In this document: positions 61,125 through 64,000 of the stretch, one piece after another
How the letters are laid out: each line of letters opens with the position of its first letter
How positions within the stretch are numbered: the stretch's first letter is position 1
Assembly (NCBI RefSeq): GCF_019924045.1
Contig: NZ_JAHXBN010000011.1
Coordinates: forward strand, 1-64,000
DNA length: 64,000 bases
Direction of reading: 5' to 3'
Source of the DNA: Dyadobacter fermentans
Lineage (GTDB): Bacteria; Bacteroidota; Bacteroidia; Cytophagales; Spirosomataceae
Notes under the pieces: generated by a model
Told to the model about the DNA's origin: nothing
Seen by the model: the letters and a program-made list of their open reading frames with translations, nothing else
Databases searched by the model: none
Program-made: the position numbers and the translations under genes

Positions 61125-62788
61125 CAGCTGAGTTGTAAATATCCTTTTTGTAAAAATTGGTTTTCGATATAAGCCCCGGCTTGCAGGTACTTCTGGTAAA
61201 GCTGCTGATACACCGCCGACTGCCCCTCGCGCGGTTGATACACGGCATCAAAGCCCGAACTCATCGCCTCCTGCGCCTCCTGCAAATTGGCATGCACGCC
61301 CGCAGCCACCGACGCGAACATCGCCGCGCCCAATGCACAAGCTTGCTCGGAAGCCGCTACTTTAATAGGCATGTTGAGCACATCGGCCAGCGTTTGCATC
61401 ACGAATGCAGATTTCTTCGCCACGCCGCCAATCGCAATAACCTGGTGAATAGGTACGCCTTCATTCTGGAAACGTTCGACAATCGCCTTGGATCCATATG
61501 CGGTAGCTTCCACCAATGCTTTAAATATGCGTGCACTGTCGCTCGCCAGGTTCAGGCCGAGCAAACCGCCTTTGAGCGTGTGTTTTGCGTCGGGTGTGCG
61601 CCTGCCGTTCAGCCAGTCGATGGCGATAATGTCCTTTTCGGTTACGGGTAATTTCGCTGCTTGTTCTGCTAGATGCGGGATTAGCTTCTGCGAGAGTTTC
61701 GCCGCTTCCTCCTCACCCATCAATGCGCGAACGGGCTCCGTTATAAGTTTGGAAAACCATGCATAAATATCCCCGAATGCCGATTGCCCCGCCTCCATAC
61801 CCAGCATACCGGGCACAATGGAGCCGTCGACCTGCCCGCAAATGCCTTTGATCAGCAAATGACCCACCTCTTCATTCGGTGCCACGAGCATATCACAGGT
61901 GGAAGTACCGATTACTTTACATAATGAATATGGCTCTATCAGCGCGCCTACCGCGCCCATGTGCGCGTCGAATGCGCCCACACCTATGACTACGTCAGCG
62001 GGAAGACCCAATTTCGCAGCCCATTCTTGGGAAATAGTGCCCATCGACTGGTCGGAGGTGGCAGTATCGGCGAAAAGGCGGTCGCGCAGGCCGTCGAGCA
62101 AAGGATCGAGTTCATGGAAGAATGCATTGGACGGAAGGCCATCAAAATCCTGGTGCCAGAGCGCCTTATGCCCAGCCGCGCAGCGGGATCGTTTCAAGAG
62201 AAGCGGATCAGTAATACCGGTCAGCTCGGCCGAAATCCAGTCGCAGTGCTCCACCCAGGAAAATGCATGCGCGCGTACAGCCTCGTCCACGCGCAACGTG
62301 CGAAGAATTTTAGCCCAAAACCATTCGGAAGAATAGATACCGCCTACATACTTGGTAAAATCAATATCATAACTGTGAGCCAGCCGGTTGATCTCCTCCG
62401 CCTCTGCATTGGCGGTATGGTCTTTCCAAAGGATGAACATCCCATTGGGATTTTCTGCAAATTCCGGAAGCAACGCCAGCGGCGTGCCGTTCCTGTCTAC
62501 TGCCACAGGCGTCGAACCTGTCGTATCCACCGAAATTCCCCGCACATTTTGCCTTACGGCCGGCGAAGCCTGGTCCAGTGCGCTGTGGACGGCGTTTTCC
62601 AGACTTTCGAGATAATCCAGCGGATGCTGCCGGAACTGCGAAACGCCCGCATCACAATATCTGCCTTGCTTCCAACGGGGATATTCCTGTACAGCGGTTC
62701 CAACCTGCTCTCCCGTGTCTGCATTCACTACCAATGCCCTCACAGAGTCGGTACCAAAATCAATACCAATGACGTAATTCTCCTTCAT
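61124..62788 (-). CDS. araB: Ribulokinase
   Basis: FGGY kinase of 554 residues that phosphorylates L-ribulose. N-terminal phosphate loop [26 protein letters not shown], and C-terminal FGGY block [21 protein letters not shown]. First gene of the arabinose operon, expressed from the promoter/operator described at 62848-62867. Confidence 0.97.
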   Translation of the reverse strand: MKENYVIGIDFGTDSVRALVVNADTGEQVGTAVQEYPRWKQGRYCDAGVSQFRQHPLDYLESLENAVHSALDQASPAVRQNVRGISVDTTGSTPVAVDRNGTPLALLPEFAENPNGMFILWKDHTANAEAEEINRLAHSYDIDFTKYVGGIYSSEWFWAKILRTLRVDEAVRAHAFSWVEHCDWISAELTGITDPLLLKRSRCAAGHKALWHQDFDGLPSNAFFHELDPLLDGLRDRLFADTATSDQSMGTISQEWAAKLGLPADVVIGVGAFDAHMGAVGALIEPYSLCKVIGTSTCDMLVAPNEEVGHLLIKGICGQVDGSIVPGMLGMEAGQSAFGDIYAWFSKLITEPVRALMGEEEAAKLSQKLIPHLAEQAAKLPVTEKDIIAIDWLNGRRTPDAKHTLKGGLLGLNLASDSARIFKALVEATAYGSKAIVERFQNEGVPIHQVIAIGGVAKKSAFVMQTLADVLNMPIKVAASEQACALGAAMFASVAAGVHANLQEAQEAMSSGFDAVYQPREGQSAVYQQLYQKYLQAGAYIENQFLQKGYLQLS

Positions 62789-62847
62789 AAATATCGGTTT
62801 AGGATGTTCTCAGACCAATTTGACGCATTTATTTAACTAATCACCTA

Positions 62848-62867
62848 ACAAATATAAATAAATTTGT
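62848..62867. promoter_or_regulatory. araBAD promoter and candidate AraR operator
   Basis: A 20-bp imperfect palindrome: outer arms ACAAAT and ATTTGT (62848-62853, 62862-62867) around eight A/T bases, with further matches inside. On the minus strand it contains TATATTTG (62856-62849), a perfect TAnnTTTG, 60 bp upstream of araB. AraR bound here would cover the -7 element. Identity as the AraR site is inferred from position. Confidence 0.6.
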
Positions 62868-62902
62868 TTTTAGTGTAGTATTGACACAATTTAAATTTTG
62901 AT

Positions 62903-63206
62903 AGGGGGAGGAAAGGGAGGATGGAACGGGAAGAAAGGGAGAGGTCGAATCGCGTAGCGATGCAATATTGGTAGTCAGGTAAATTGATGTATGATCGGGA
63001 AATCCCGTCAGGGATGTAACAACGGAAATAGGAAGGCGATTTGCCTAAGTAGAGTTGTTACATGCCTAACGGCATTTAATAAATACACACAACAACATTG
63101 GCTACCAATATTGCATGCCTAACGACATTTGCTTCAATTCTCCCCTTCCTCCCTTTCCCCCATCCTCCCCTTCCTCCCTTTCCTCCATCCTCCCCTTCCT
63201 CCCCTA
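62903..63206. repeat. Nested REPIN-like inverted repeat between araR and araB
   Basis: Three nested levels. Inner pair: hairpin ATCCCGTCAGGGAT + GTAACAAC (63002-63023) opposite GTTGTTAC + hairpin ATGCCTAACGGCAT (63054-63075). Outer pair: hairpin ATCGCGTAGCGAT + GCAATATTGGTAG (62949-62974) opposite CTACCAATATTGC + ATGCCTAACGACAT (63102-63128). Outermost: a purine-rich block (about 62903-62946) opposite pyrimidine-rich, partly tandem TCCCCTTCCTCCC units (63139-63206). A short hairpin AGGC-GATTT-GCCT (63034-63046) is at the centre. This looks like one REPIN inserted in another. Confidence 0.8.
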
Positions 63207-63908
63207 TTGACTCTTCATCGAATCCGGCATAAAATTCCAGAACGAGTGGAATTTCGTCTTGTACCGCTCAGCATCCAGCTTGTAAAGGGTGGCTTTTTTC
63301 GTAGCACTATTGTTGTTCTTCTGGCCGGTGTCGATGAGCAGACCGGTGGAGAGCAGCTTCCGGCTGAAATTCCGTCGGTCGATGGGAATGTTATAGATGG
63401 CTTCGTAGAGCTTCTGCAATTGCGGGATCGTGAAACGCTCGGGCAGCAATTCAAAGCCGATCGGATGCAAGGCCGCATTGTATTTGAGGTGCTCGATCGC
63501 CCGGGTTACCATTTTTTCGTGGTCAAAAATCAGTTTCGGCCGGGCATCGAGGGTGATCCAGGAAGCATTATGGCTTTTCACGGCTTCCGAATCGTGGTCG
63601 TCGATTTTAATCAACGCAAAAAACACGACAGAAACCGTGCGCTCACCAGGGTCTCGATCCGCTTTACCAAAAGTTTCCAGCTGCTCGACGTAAATATCTT
63701 TGAGGCCAGTCAGATTGTACAGAATACGGACTGCCCCGTCGGCGAGGTCTTCTTCCGCATTCAAAAAGCCACCCATCAGCGACCATTTTCCTTTTTCGGG
63801 TTCGAAATTCCTTTTGATCAACAGCAGCTTGATATCCTTTCCGTCAAATCCGAAAATAATACAGTCGATGGCCACGAGAATGCGGGAGGCCTGGGGATAG
63901 TTATTCAT
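63204..63908 (-). CDS. araR: NUDIX-type transcriptional regulator AraR
   Basis: Protein of 234 residues. The N-terminal NUDIX fold (LLLIKRNFEPEKGKWSLMGG) has a broken Nudix box: GGFLNAEEDLADGAVRILYN lacks the REUxEE metal-binding residues, so it should bind but not hydrolyse a sugar-like ligand. A winged helix is C-terminal (FTIPQLQKLYEAIYN, FSRKLLSTG). This is the AraR type that represses arabinose genes in Bacteroidota (BT0354 type) until L-arabinose binds. It sits upstream of araBAD on the same strand, separated by the repeat. Confidence 0.88.
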   Translation of the reverse strand: MNNYPQASRILVAIDCIIFGFDGKDIKLLLIKRNFEPEKGKWSLMGGFLNAEEDLADGAVRILYNLTGLKDIYVEQLETFGKADRDPGERTVSVVFFALIKIDDHDSEAVKSHNASWITLDARPKLIFDHEKMVTRAIEHLKYNAALHPIGFELLPERFTIPQLQKLYEAIYNIPIDRRNFSRKLLSTGLLIDTGQKNNNSATKKATLYKLDAERYKTKFHSFWNFMPDSMKSQ

Positions 63909-64000
63909 CTAATACGGTGTCGTATAAGTATTGTCATTCAAGGCACTAACTCAACTACTAGTTACAAAATATTTTCACGGGGAATCCCGGAAAATGTTAA
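63909..64000. other. araR upstream region, cut by window end
   Basis: Only 92 bp. No gene and no perfect TAnnTTTG on the minus strand; the araR promoter is presumably here. Confidence 0.35.

Noticed and set aside
61961..62836. 291-codon frame opposite araB
   Set aside because: Antisense shadow; no signal, motif or plausible start.
1..64000. tRNA or rRNA genes
   Set aside because: Apart from the tRNA-like ends of tmRNA, I saw no T-loop plus acceptor pairing elsewhere and no rRNA sequence.

Overview
The window looks like chromosome of a Bacteroidota bacterium of the order Cytophagales, most like Dyadobacter and its relatives in Spirosomaceae; the genus is an inference. Support: roughly even base composition, several promoters with the Bacteroidota -7 element TAnnTTTG, TonB-dependent beta-barrels with N-terminal carboxypeptidase-like domains, a GLPGLI protein, a type IX secretion (T9SS) cargo protein, a DUF5777 barrel, a NUDIX-type AraR arabinose regulator and a tmRNA whose tag reads GESTYAMAA.

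Layout. 1-59: start of a probable IS256-family transposase running off the left edge. 0.2-9.9 kb: two-component system followed by a Rieske lipoprotein, a DUF5777 barrel, a YceI protein, a heavy-metal RND pump fused to its TolC-like channel, and the adaptor. The same 11-bp-phased CTTAAG boxes lie before the regulator and before the effector operon. 9.9-17.1 kb: FixH-like protein, universal stress protein, Zn alcohol dehydrogenase, A/T-rich serine hydrolase, Fic enzyme, Ca2+/H+ antiporter. 17.5-19 kb: TetR regulator and its SDR target, with three matching operators. 19-23.3 kb: a decayed stretch with remnants of a sigma-54 activator and an HxlR regulator around a 7-repeat T9SS protein, ending at tmRNA. 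23.9-28.7 kb: TonB-dependent receptor divergent from a BlaI/BlaR1 pair and a PepSY-like lipoprotein. 28.8-41.2 kb: housekeeping and envelope genes (hemF, menC, lpxK, porin, miaE, AddB-like nuclease, threonine dehydratase, OmpA lipoprotein). 40.4-44.1 kb: GLPGLI protein and large beta-barrel. 44.3-50.5 kb: phosphoesterase, M28 peptidase bracketed by two unusual repeat arrays, MerR, SRPBCC protein, acyltransferase, esterase, small membrane proteins. 50.5-58 kb: signalling locus: a receiver protein divergent from an E1-like/nitroreductase fusion (Rv1355c type), a GNAT-like N-acyltransferase, a 7TM-DISM histidine kinase, a receiver-kinase hybrid and a single-domain receiver, with start/stop overlaps or gaps of at most 7 bp. 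58.9-63.9 kb: araBAD with its regulator araR; a nested REPIN-like repeat lies between araR and araB.

The strongest candidate for an undescribed system is the 50.5-58 kb locus, where an adenylating/redox enzyme and an acyltransferase are translationally coupled to a membrane receptor kinase, as expected for making and sensing a small signal. Second is the Rieske/DUF5777/YceI/RND-TolC cassette under its own CTTAAG-box regulator.
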